In this document: positions 44,961-52,851 of the stretch, piece after piece | Layout: each line of letters starts with the position of its first letter | Numbering within the stretch: the first letter of the stretch is position 1 | NCBI RefSeq assembly: GCF_002741105.1 | Contig: NZ_NIQU01000004.1 | Span: forward strand, 168,405-232,404 | Source: Pseudomonas sediminis | GTDB lineage: Bacteria; Pseudomonadota; Gammaproteobacteria; Pseudomonadales; Pseudomonadaceae | Length of the DNA: 64,000 bases | Direction: 5' to 3' | Notes under the pieces: generated by a model | The model's database searches: none | Told to the model about the DNA's origin: nothing | The model's input: only the letters and a program-made list of their open reading frames with translations | Program-made: the position numbers and the translations under genes

Positions 44961-45437
44961 CTACTGGACGATCAGTTTGCTGACCAGCACGTTGGCAAAC
45001 GGCATCGCCAGCTTCTTGCTGGCGAAGTCATCGAACAGCGCGCTTTCCAGCGTGCTCTGCAGCTCTGGAATGGGCATGCCGCGCAGCGTCTCGAAGGTCA
45101 TGGCAGACAGGTGGGCGACCACCGAATTGCGCACCATCGGATCGATTTGCTCGAGCTTCTTCGGATCGGTTTCGAGGTCGGTCTGCAGCACCAGATCGAG
45201 CACGAAGTAATGCTCGCGGCTTTCCCCCTTCAAGCTGACGATTACCTTCTCGATCGGAAAGAAGCGGTACTCGCTGTTGGCTTCCTGCTCCTCGCTGCCG
45301 GCGTTGCCAGCAGAAATGCCGAGCACGGCCTGGCCGGTCTGCATGGACTTGAGCGTGGCGTAATTGAAGATGGTGCCGCCAACCACCACCAGGGTGTTGA
45401 AGATAACCAGCAGCAGGAGGACGCGCGGCATTGTCAT
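44961..45437 (-). CDS. fliL: LafF/FliL-like basal body protein
   Basis: 158 residues with one N-terminal membrane helix (VLLLLVIFNTLVVVGGTIFN) and a periplasmic FliL domain (FFPIEKVIVSLKGESREHYF; LVLQTDLETDPKKLEQIDP). FliL surrounds the stator and tunes torque. The gene lies between fliK and sigma28, the lafF position. Confidence 0.85.
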   Translation of the reverse strand: MTMPRVLLLLVIFNTLVVVGGTIFNYATLKSMQTGQAVLGISAGNAGSEEQEANSEYRFFPIEKVIVSLKGESREHYFVLDLVLQTDLETDPKKLEQIDPMVRNSVVAHLSAMTFETLRGMPIPELQSTLESALFDDFASKKLAMPFANVLVSKLIVQ

Positions 45438-45464
45438 GACTACTCTCGATTCACTAACGGGAAA

Positions 45465-46550
45465 TTAAACGGTGACCAGCACGTCGCTGGTCGATAGCCC
45501 AGCGTTGCGCTCGCGGCCGGCGGGCAGCGCGACGGCAGCGGCCACCTCATCCTCGGCGAGCCAGCGCTGCGCTTGCGCCTGTTGCTGCTGACGACCGCCC
45601 TGAGCATCGGCGGAGACCTGCACGTTGACCTGCACGAAGTTCTGCCCGACCAGCTCCTGACGCAGACGCTCGCTGGTCTGCTGCAACAGGCGGGCGACAT
45701 CGGCGTTGGCAGCCGAGAGCTGCACGCTGAGACGGCCGGATTCATGGCTGAGGAAGATTTCCAGGCTGCCCAGCTCCGGCGGGTCGAGGCGGATGGTGGC
45801 GTTCTGTATGCGCTGGTTGATCTGCACGTCCACCTGCTCGCGCAGGCTGGCCAGCATCTGCTCGCCCCACTGCGCCTGAGGTGCATGCAGTTTGAGCGAA
45901 CGCTCGGCCGTCAGCGGCGTAGTAGTCGCGGCGGCGGAGGTTGCGCTGGCGGGGATGGATTTATCTGCATCCGTGCTGATGCTCGGCAGACGTTCGAGAT
46001 CGCTCGTCTCGATGACCTCAGTCGCCATTGCCGGCGCGGCTGTCTGTATCGCGATCTCGACTGCCATCTGCGGTATTGGCGCCGCGACCTGGGGTGACAA
46101 CGATTGCTGGCTGAGCGCTGAAGCACTGGCGCTGTATGGCGACTGAGCGGGCAACGGCTCACGCGGCTGCGGCTGTATCAGGGCCTGGCCAGGGAGCTCG
46201 GCAGGCAGCCCGGCAGCCTGTTCGATCTGCTCCGAGTCGTCCTGAGACAACGGTTCGTGCAGCGCCTGCTCGGGTGCTTCACGCGCTTCGATACGCACGG
46301 CCTGCTGGTCCAGCACGCTGGCCAGCCACTGCTCGGCATCCGCTTCGCTGAGGGTGACCTTCACGGCAGTAGCCTCTTTACTCGGCGGTACCTCTGGCTC
46401 GGCGGCGGTGAAGCCCTGTACGGCCATGTGCAGATCGAACGGCGGCGTCTCACCAGCAGCGCTCCGAGCCTGGGCAAAACCGGCCGGCAGGGTTTGTGCC
46501 GCGGAGTCCGTCAGATTCACCTGGGCATTGGCATTGATCAGTTGCAGCAC
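45465..46550 (-). CDS. fliK: LafE/FliK, hook-length control protein
   Basis: 361 residues. The low-complexity Gln/Pro/Ala-rich N-terminal ruler part is followed by a conserved FliK C-terminal domain (about 225-310: LKLHAPQAQWGEQMLASLRE; ATIRLDPPELGSLEIFLSHE; ANADVARLLQQTSERLRQEL). It measures the hook and switches export to filament proteins. Confidence 0.9.
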   Translation of the reverse strand: MLQLINANAQVNLTDSAAQTLPAGFAQARSAAGETPPFDLHMAVQGFTAAEPEVPPSKEATAVKVTLSEADAEQWLASVLDQQAVRIEAREAPEQALHEPLSQDDSEQIEQAAGLPAELPGQALIQPQPREPLPAQSPYSASASALSQQSLSPQVAAPIPQMAVEIAIQTAAPAMATEVIETSDLERLPSISTDADKSIPASATSAAATTTPLTAERSLKLHAPQAQWGEQMLASLREQVDVQINQRIQNATIRLDPPELGSLEIFLSHESGRLSVQLSAANADVARLLQQTSERLRQELVGQNFVQVNVQVSADAQGGRQQQQAQAQRWLAEDEVAAAVALPAGRERNAGLSTSDVLVTV

Positions 46551-46553
46551 GTT

Positions 46554-46871
46554 TTATCTCCCACCCTGATACAGATCGACGCGCATGTAAGCGCTGCGTC
46601 CTTCGGCGTATTCCAGGTGCGTCAGCAACAACCGACGCACCCGTTCGCACTCTTCGGCGCAGGCGATACGCGCCTGTCCGTGCAACTGCTGCAGATGCCG
46701 CCTGGCCTCGCGCACTTCGTCGCTCAGCGTCGGTAGCCCGGCCAGTAACTGCAGGCAGGAGCGGATCAGCGCATCGATCTCACCGATGCGCGTCCAGTCA
46801 GCCTGTTCCAGCGCTTGCGCCAACTGCGCGTGCAGTTGCTGCAGCGCGCGCAGTTCACTTGCGCGTTGCAT
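46554..46871 (-). CDS. LafX/FliT-like flagellar chaperone
   Basis: 105 residues, all helical and charged (LRALQQLHAQLAQALEQADW; RACAEECERVRRLLL-type end). Small size, overlap with fliS and position before fliK fit FliT/LafX, the export chaperone for the FliD cap. Sequence identity of FliT is low across species, so the call rests on order and shape. Confidence 0.7.
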   Translation of the reverse strand: MQRASELRALQQLHAQLAQALEQADWTRIGEIDALIRSCLQLLAGLPTLSDEVREARRHLQQLHGQARIACAEECERVRRLLLTHLEYAEGRSAYMRVDLYQGGR

Positions 46872-47253
46872 TCACGCCTTCCCAGCCTTCGCGCAGCACA
46901 CCGAGCAAGCCGACGACTTCGTCCAACCCCTCCAGCGACAGGCTGACGCTGACATCGGAGAGGCGGTAGATGCAGTAGTCGTAGAGTCGCGCCAACCCCT
47001 GCACCAACTCGCCGCCGTTCTCGTAATCTAGGGCACCATTGAGACCGCCGAGGATGTTCAGGCATTTCTCCAGGGACTGGCCCTTCTGCTGGTAACGCTT
47101 GGCCTCGATATGGCCACGGGCACGCGCCAGCTCGTCGAGGAGGCCGTCGAACAGCACCAGCACCAGCTCGTAGGGCGAGGCCGAAGCAGCACGCGCCTCG
47201 AGGTCCACGGTGCGATAGCTGTCGTAACTTTCGTTGAGGTTGTAGGCACTCAT
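46855..47253 (-). CDS. fliS: LafC/FliS, flagellin export chaperone
   Basis: 132 residues with clear FliS features: SPYELVLVLFDGLLDELARA, IEAKRYQQKGQSLEKCLNIL, and LARLYDYCIYRLSDVSVSLS. It binds the flagellin C-terminus to keep it unfolded for export. It follows fliD directly (shared base) and overlaps the FliT-like gene. Confidence 0.94.
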   Translation of the reverse strand: MSAYNLNESYDSYRTVDLEARAASASPYELVLVLFDGLLDELARARGHIEAKRYQQKGQSLEKCLNILGGLNGALDYENGGELVQGLARLYDYCIYRLSDVSVSLSLEGLDEVVGLLGVLREGWEGVNATRK

Positions 47254-48548
47254 CAGAACATTCCGTAGGTCTGCTCCATCGCCGCCATGGTCTGCATGAG
47301 ACCGGTGTACTGACGGAGATAGCGGCTGTAGTAGGAGTCGTACTGCTTCTGGATGGTGTCGAACTGCTGATCGACACGGCGCAGCTGGGTGTTTAGGGTG
47401 TCCTTGCGATTGGTCAGCAGGCCGCCAGCGCTGCTGGTGTAGACCGCCAGGTTCTTGTCCAGGGTATCGAGCAGGTTGCCCTTGTCGGTGAACAGCTTCT
47501 CGAAGCCTTCCGGGTTGGCTGCCACGGCCTTTTCGAAACGGGCGTTGTCGATGGTCAGCTTGCCGTTGCGGTCGGCAACGATGCCGAACTCGGTGAGGCT
47601 CACGCCGCCAAACGAAGTGCGTACCAACTGGTTGAGCATCGTCTCGATGGCGCGCACGCTGGCATCGCCAGCCAGAGGCCCACGACCGCCACTTTCGCCA
47701 CCACTGGAGGTGAGCGAGTCGAAACTGGACATCAGGGCATTGAAGGCACTGACGAAGGTTTGCGCCTTCTCCTTGGTGGCCTTCTGGTCCTGGCCGACTT
47801 CCATGGTCAATGGCGCATCACCACTCTTATGCGCCTTGTTGAAGGTCAGGCTGACGCCATCGATGATGTTGTCGAAGGTGTTGCTGGTACTGCTCAGTTC
47901 GATGCCGGTCTCGCCACCCAGGCGCACGATGGCATCCTTGGCCACGGACAGCTCCTGCCTGCCGCTCACCGCGCCTGCAACCGCAGCATTGCCAGTGGCA
48001 CTCAGGCTGATGGCCTGGTCGGCGCCGGTCTTCTCACTGGTCAGCACCAGGTTGACCTGGCCATTGCTGCGAACCAGGGTCGCCTTGACGCCATTGTTGT
48101 CGCTCGCGCCGTTGATGGCTGCGGCCAGCTCGTCGAGCGTGGCCACGGCACCGAGGTCGATATTGAACGCCTCACCGCCCTTGCCGATGGTCAGGCTGCC
48201 ACTACCGAGGTCGCCGTCCTGCAGCCCTTGCAGAGCAACCTGGCTCTTGCTGGCCAATTGCTGGACGAAAAAATCATAACTGCCGGGCACGGCCTTGGTG
48301 CCCACCGTGGCACTGGCATAACCCTCCTGGCTGAAGCTGGCGCTGTTGACCAGCATGCTGCTGCCGGCCAGCTTGAGACCGCTGGCAGCCGTCTTGAAGG
48401 TTTTCAGCGCGGTATCCAGGCTGGTCAGCGCACCGAGCTGCGCCTTGTAGGCGGCCTGGTTGCGATTGGCCTTGGCCAACTGGCCCTGAATTTCGTATTG
48501 GGCCAGTTGGGTCGCCATGCTTTGCACGTAATCTGAATCGATAGCCAT
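47253..48548 (-). CDS. fliD: LafB/FliD, filament cap protein
   Basis: 431 residues from the ATG at 48548. The longer frame to 48686 would pass over the sigma54 promoter. FliD N-terminal (AIDSDYVQSMATQLAQYEIQ) and FliD C-terminal (NTQLRRVDQQFDTIQKQYDS; MQTMAAMEQTYGMF) regions are typical. The cap promotes flagellin folding at the filament tip. It heads the operon fliD-S-T-K-L-sigma28-motA-motB. Confidence 0.93.
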   Translation of the reverse strand: MAIDSDYVQSMATQLAQYEIQGQLAKANRNQAAYKAQLGALTSLDTALKTFKTAASGLKLAGSSMLVNSASFSQEGYASATVGTKAVPGSYDFFVQQLASKSQVALQGLQDGDLGSGSLTIGKGGEAFNIDLGAVATLDELAAAINGASDNNGVKATLVRSNGQVNLVLTSEKTGADQAISLSATGNAAVAGAVSGRQELSVAKDAIVRLGGETGIELSSTSNTFDNIIDGVSLTFNKAHKSGDAPLTMEVGQDQKATKEKAQTFVSAFNALMSSFDSLTSSGGESGGRGPLAGDASVRAIETMLNQLVRTSFGGVSLTEFGIVADRNGKLTIDNARFEKAVAANPEGFEKLFTDKGNLLDTLDKNLAVYTSSAGGLLTNRKDTLNTQLRRVDQQFDTIQKQYDSYYSRYLRQYTGLMQTMAAMEQTYGMF

Positions 48549-48574
48549 AGTCGGACACCCGTTTTCCTGTGAGA

Positions 48575-48592
48575 TAGCAATAGCGGTGCCAA
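48575..48592 (-). promoter_or_regulatory. fliD: Sigma54 promoter for the fliD (lafB) operon
   Basis: Minus-strand TTGGCACCGCTATTGCTA matches TGGCAC-N5-TTGCT with no mismatch at the key bases and the correct 10-bp GG-GC spacing. Transcription would begin near 48565, only about 17 bp before the fliD ATG, which supports the shorter fliD start. Confidence 0.75.
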
Positions 48593-48802
48593 CAGCTGAA
48601 ACCCCTGATCTAGAGGGCTCTAGGCGTTCCGCCAGGTGAAAGGTCCTTTCCGCTTGCAGACTGCTGAACGACGAGCGGAAGGCCAACTTCCGCCTGCGTC
48701 GCGCAGATGGCGGACGTACCGATTACACAGGCGACAGCACAGAGGGGTGACTTAAGGAAAACGCCGCAGAGAGCGGGCAAACCACAGCATCAGCGGTGAC
48801 GC

Positions 48803-48882
48803 GGTGCGCGCAGCGCACCCTACCGATGGCACCAGCCCCGTCCGCGGTGCACGCACGTACCGTAGGGTGCGCGATGCGCACC
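48803..48882. repeat. Inverted pair of the CGTAGGGTGCGC repeat family
   Basis: GGTGCGCGCAGCGCACCCTA-type unit at 48803-48824 and its complement at 48861-48882. It lies at the outer edge of the second flagellar block, as the 39706 pair lies at the inner edge. Confidence 0.85.
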
Positions 48883-48983
48883 GGCGGCATCGCGCAGCAG
48901 GAGAAGCACCCAGGAATGTGAGGGCGCGCAAAAGCGCTGGGACGCTATCCGGGAAAAGAACGTAGCCGACAGGCCTTGTCGAA

Positions 48984-49880
48984 CTATTCGCCGCCGACGG
49001 CGAAATTCGGCAGGCTGTTGACCGGCTGACGGAAGTTGAAGGGAATGGACTCGACCGCCAGCCCCACATTGCGCTGCACCACGAAATGCAGGTGCGGGCC
49101 GGTGCTGTTGCCGGTGTTGCCGGAGCGCGCCAACAGGCTGCCGGTTTCTACCCGCTGGCCTTCACGCACACCGACCGATCCCTTCATCAGGTGCAGGTAA
49201 ACACCCATGGTGCCGTCGTCATGCAGAATGCGCACGAAGTTGCCGGCCGGGTTATTGCCCCGGCCGCTCTGCTGGTTCTCGGTCTTCACCACCATGCCAG
49301 CGCGTGCAGCGACGATGGGCGTGCCTTCAGGCATGGCGATATCCACCGCATAGCGGCCCTTGGCAGTGAAGTGGCTGTAGGTGCCGTTGGCGCCCTGGGT
49401 CTGACGGAACGGGCCGCCACGCCAGGGCAGCGGATAGCGATGAATGCTCGGCTGCAGTCGCGGGTCGCCGAGGGCGTAGCGCAACCTGGGTTTGTAGCGC
49501 AGCGGCTTCGATGCATCCTGCGCGGTGAGGGTGGCGAGGCGGATATTGCTGCGCGGTGGCAACACCCAGCGAATCGGTTTGTCCGGCGCGCCGATGGCGT
49601 TCTGTACCTGCTCCAGCTTCAGTTCGATTTCCACCGGGGCATACAGGTCATTGCGAATCAGCAGGGTTTCACCGGCCTCGTGCTTCTTGGTTTCCAGTTT
49701 CACCTGGTTGTCCAAGCGCTCGACCATGCGATCGTTGAACACGAACACCTGCGCGCCAGGCGCAGCCTGATCGCTATAGGTGACTACGCCGTTCTTGTCG
49801 ACGTACTTGTAGATGGTCAGCGCAGCGGCCTGGCTGCAACAGGCCAGCAGACTGCAGAGAATTATTAGACGCCCTAGCAT
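48984..49880 (-). CDS. M23-family (LytM) peptidase with DUF4124 N-terminus
   Basis: 298 residues from the ATG at 49880. A signal peptide (LIILCSLLACCSQAAA) precedes a DUF4124-like start (LTIYKYVDKNGVVTYSDQAA). The LytM domain (about 175-285) has the zinc residues in SHFTAKGRYAVDIAMPEG and HLHFV (GPHLHFVVQ). It should be a periplasmic cell-wall endopeptidase or a LytM activator. A similar gene lies beside a response regulator and phoU in P. aeruginosa. Confidence 0.88.
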   Translation of the reverse strand: MLGRLIILCSLLACCSQAAALTIYKYVDKNGVVTYSDQAAPGAQVFVFNDRMVERLDNQVKLETKKHEAGETLLIRNDLYAPVEIELKLEQVQNAIGAPDKPIRWVLPPRSNIRLATLTAQDASKPLRYKPRLRYALGDPRLQPSIHRYPLPWRGGPFRQTQGANGTYSHFTAKGRYAVDIAMPEGTPIVAARAGMVVKTENQQSGRGNNPAGNFVRILHDDGTMGVYLHLMKGSVGVREGQRVETGSLLARSGNTGNSTGPHLHFVVQRNVGLAVESIPFNFRQPVNSLPNFAVGGE

Positions 49881-50019
49881 AACGACTCGGATCTTATGGC
49901 TTTTTGATATCCGGGTTAGCAAGACTAGCAGCGCAGCACGGAGCGCGCGAGACACCGACCGTCAGGCTGTGAACCGGCTCACCGCCATTGGTCGGCACAG
50001 CGCCGCGGATTGCATACGG

Positions 50020-50925
50020 CTACGCGCCGGGGCTGAAATGCTTCTGCGCAGTGCCGCGGGCGATCAGCCGCGAGAGGTAATCGAGTTTTTGCGGGTCACG
50101 GTCGACGAATCGGAAAGTCAGTTGCAGCCATTCGCTGTCGGGCTTGGGTTCGAATGCCACCACCGCATGCAGGTAGCCATTGAGCCGAGCGGTTTCCGCT
50201 GCTTCGCCCTGCTCCAGGTCGAGCACTGCACTCTCCAGCACCTGCGGCAGTTGTTCGGTGCGTTTGACCACCAGCAGTGCCTCCTTGAGGCTCAGCGCCT
50301 TGATCACACAAGCCATGCTACCCGCCGGCAAACGCAGCTGACCCTGGCCACGACCGGCTGGCGACTTGCTCGGGGCTGCCGGCGCAGGTGCTGCGCTCGG
50401 CTCAGCCTGGCCCGCAGCCGGCACCGGAGCACTGGGCTTGACCACCTCGGCCTTGCCGCCGGTGAGCGCGGCCAGCGAGTCATTGGCGAAGCTGCCGCTG
50501 CTGAGCATCTTCGGCGGTGCGCTGGCAGCCAGGGTCTGCAACTTGCCGGCGCGGCTCAGCGCCTTCTTCACCTTGGTGACCAGCTGTTCGTTGGAGAAGG
50601 GCTTGCCGATGTAGTCGGAAACGCCAGCCTGGATCGCCTGCACCACGTTCTCCTTGTCACCACGGCTGGTGACCATGATGAAGGGCGTGGTTTTCAGGTT
50701 GTCCTGCTCGCGGCACCAGGTCAGTAGCTCGAGGCCGGACATCTCCGGCATTTCCCAGTCACAGAGGATCAGGTCGACCACCTGACGGCTCAACATCTGC
50801 TGGGCCTTGCGGCCATTGATCGCTTCCTCGATCTGTACGCCGGGGAAATTATCGCGCAGCCCTTTCTTGACCAGATCACGGATAAAGGTCGCGTCATCCA
50901 CCACCAGCACACTGACTTTGCTCAT
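50020..50925 (-). CDS. CheY-like response regulator with a C-terminal PilZ-like region
   Basis: 301 residues. The receiver domain (1-122) has acidic DD10-11, the phosphoacceptor Asp56 in LILCDWEMPEMSG and Lys in YIGKPFSNEQ. An Ala/Pro-rich linker (about 165-205) leads to a C-terminal beta-rich domain (about 210-298) shaped like PilZ. The RxxxR c-di-GMP motif is not seen, so binding is doubtful. AGGAGTGG precedes the start. The gene stands beside phoU, as in P. aeruginosa, but its kinase is not evident. Confidence 0.82.
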   Translation of the reverse strand: MSKVSVLVVDDATFIRDLVKKGLRDNFPGVQIEEAINGRKAQQMLSRQVVDLILCDWEMPEMSGLELLTWCREQDNLKTTPFIMVTSRGDKENVVQAIQAGVSDYIGKPFSNEQLVTKVKKALSRAGKLQTLAASAPPKMLSSGSFANDSLAALTGGKAEVVKPSAPVPAAGQAEPSAAPAPAAPSKSPAGRGQGQLRLPAGSMACVIKALSLKEALLVVKRTEQLPQVLESAVLDLEQGEAAETARLNGYLHAVVAFEPKPDSEWLQLTFRFVDRDPQKLDYLSRLIARGTAQKHFSPGA

Positions 50926-51015
50926 CGGCCACTCCTGTACGAATGGCAGTAAGCATAGTCATGGCCAGTGGCCTAAGGCCAACGGAAAACGTCGGACGTG
51001 CAACAAATCGCGCAA

Positions 51016-51044
51016 ACGAAACGGCCCGGGATTTCCCGGGCCGT
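51016..51044 (-). terminator. Terminator after phoU
   Basis: Minus-strand ACGGCCCGGGAAATCCCGGGCCGT is followed by TTCGTTT. The stem is perfect. It ends the pst-phoU transcript. Confidence 0.8.
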
Positions 51045-51060
51045 CAGCACTAAGCAGGCG

Positions 51061-51789
51061 TCAGTCCCTGGACTTGCCCTCGACCTCTTCACGCATACGG
51101 GTCAGGCCGATGTGGCGCACATCGGTGCCACGCACCAGGTAGATCACCAGTTCGGCGATGTTGCGCGCGTGATCGCCGATGCGTTCCAGCGAGCGCAACG
51201 CCCAGATCACGTTGAGCACGCGGGAGATCGAACGCGGGTCTTCCATCATGTAGGTGACCAGTTCGCGCAGCGCGGTCTTGTACTCGCGGTCGACGGTCTT
51301 GTCGTACTGCGCCACCGACAGGGCCAGGTCGGCATCGAAGCGGGCGAAGGCGTCCAGTGCCTCCTGCACCATGCGGCGCACCTGATCGCCAATATGGCGA
51401 ACCTCGACATAGCCACGCGGCGACTCGCCCTCCTCGCACAGCTGGATGGCGCGCTTGGCGATCTTGGTCGACTCGTCGCCGATGCGCTCGAGGTCGATCA
51501 CCGACTTGGAGATGCTGATGATCAAGCGCAGGTCGGAGGCCGCCGGCTGGCGACGGGCGAGAATGCGCACGCATTCTTCGTCGATGTTGCGCTCCATCTG
51601 GTTGATCTGGTCGTCGATCTCGCGCACCTGCTGGGCCAGGCCGGAGTCGGCCTCGATCAGCGCGGTGACGGCATCGTTGACCTGCTTTTCCACCAGGCCG
51701 CCCATGGCCAGCAGGTGGCTGCGCACCTCTTCCAGCTCGGCGTTGAACTGCTGGGAGATGTGCTGGGTAAGGTTGTCTTTGTTGATCAT
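51061..51789 (-). CDS. phoU: PhoU, phosphate regulon regulatory protein
   Basis: 242 residues of two three-helix bundles with the PhoU acidic motifs (NIDEECVRILARRQPAASDLR; DHARNIAELVIYLVRGTD). PhoU links the Pst transporter to the PhoR-PhoB kinase pair and shuts the Pho regulon when phosphate is high. It follows pstB after a 162-bp gap holding a dispersed repeat. Confidence 0.96.
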   Translation of the reverse strand: MINKDNLTQHISQQFNAELEEVRSHLLAMGGLVEKQVNDAVTALIEADSGLAQQVREIDDQINQMERNIDEECVRILARRQPAASDLRLIISISKSVIDLERIGDESTKIAKRAIQLCEEGESPRGYVEVRHIGDQVRRMVQEALDAFARFDADLALSVAQYDKTVDREYKTALRELVTYMMEDPRSISRVLNVIWALRSLERIGDHARNIAELVIYLVRGTDVRHIGLTRMREEVEGKSRD

Positions 51790-51826
51790 GTTTCGCTCCG
51801 CGAAAGCTGCCAGCTTGGGTGACCAT

Positions 51827-51848
51827 GGTGCGCATGGCGCACCCTACA
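51827..51848. repeat. Single copy of the CGTAGGGTGCGC repeat family (phoU-pstB gap)
   Basis: GGTGCGCATGGCGCACCCTA-type unit, here without an inverted partner. Same family as 29685, 39706 and 48803. Confidence 0.75.
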
Positions 51849-51951
51849 CGTTGAGTTTCAGCACTAAGGCCCTTGGAAAATGCTCTCTGGTGCGAAGGGC
51901 GCGCGCTGACAGTACGGCGCCCGACAAAGCCAGGGAGTATTTGCCATGGCC

Positions 51952-52785
51952 TTAGCCATAGCGACCGGTGATGTAGTCTTCTGTCTGCTTCTTGGCCGGG
52001 TTGGTGAACAGCGTATCGGTGTCACCGAACTCGATCAGCTTGCCCATGTACATGAACGCGGTGTAGTCGGAAACGCGCGCCGCCTGCTGCATGTTGTGGG
52101 TCACGATGACGATGGTGTACTTGCTCTTGAGCTCGTAGATCAGCTCTTCGACCTTCAGCGTGGAGATCGGGTCGAGGGCCGAGCAGGGTTCGTCGAGCAG
52201 CAGCACTTCCGGCTGCACGGCCACGGTGCGGGCAATGACCAGACGCTGCTGCTGACCGCCGGACAAGCCGAGGGCCGAGTCGTGCAGACGGTCCTTGACC
52301 TCGTCCCACAGCGCCGCGCTCTTCAGCGCCCACTCCACCGCCTCGTCGAGCACACGCTTGCTGTTGATGCCCTGGATACGCAGGCCATACACCACATTCT
52401 CGTAGATGCTCTTGGGAAAGGGGTTGGGCTTCTGGAACACCATGCCGACGCGGCGGCGCAGCTCGGCCACGTCCTCGCCCTTGCGGTAGATGTTGCGCCC
52501 GTCGATGTTGATCTCGCCTTCCACACGGCAACCGTCGACCAGGTCGTTCATGCGGTTGAAGGTACGCAGCAGGGTCGACTTGCCGCAGCCGGACGGGCCG
52601 ATGAAGGCGGTCACACGCTGCTTGGGGATATCCATCTTGACGTCGAACAGCGCCTGCTTCTGGCCGTAGTACAGGTTCAGGCCCGGTACGGCGATGGCCG
52701 TGGTCTCGTTGGCCAGGCTCAGGCTCTGCTTGTCGCGGCCGAGTGCGGCCAGGTCGATACCGTGGGTATGGGTTTCGTGTTGCAT
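51952..52785 (-). CDS. pstB: PstB, phosphate ABC transporter ATPase
   Basis: 277 residues. Walker [10 protein letters not shown], signature LSGGQQQR, Walker [13 protein letters not shown] and switch His ([10 protein letters not shown]) are intact. It powers phosphate uptake through PstA-PstC. It follows pstA after 66 bp. Confidence 0.97.
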   Translation of the reverse strand: MQHETHTHGIDLAALGRDKQSLSLANETTAIAVPGLNLYYGQKQALFDVKMDIPKQRVTAFIGPSGCGKSTLLRTFNRMNDLVDGCRVEGEINIDGRNIYRKGEDVAELRRRVGMVFQKPNPFPKSIYENVVYGLRIQGINSKRVLDEAVEWALKSAALWDEVKDRLHDSALGLSGGQQQRLVIARTVAVQPEVLLLDEPCSALDPISTLKVEELIYELKSKYTIVIVTHNMQQAARVSDYTAFMYMGKLIEFGDTDTLFTNPAKKQTEDYITGRYG

Positions 52786-52851
52786 AAACTCACTCCGTTC
52801 GTAGCTACAAGCTGCAAGCTGCGCACCGGCGGTGCGCGACTCGTAGCTGCG

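Larger units (their letters stand above)
48549..48983. other. Intergenic region between fliD and the M23 peptidase gene
   Basis: 435 bp without a gene. The fliD side (48549-48610) holds the sigma54 promoter. The centre has no structure I recognise, and 48803-48882 holds an inverted pair of the dispersed repeat. No terminator hairpin with a U-run was seen for the peptidase side. Confidence 0.6.
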
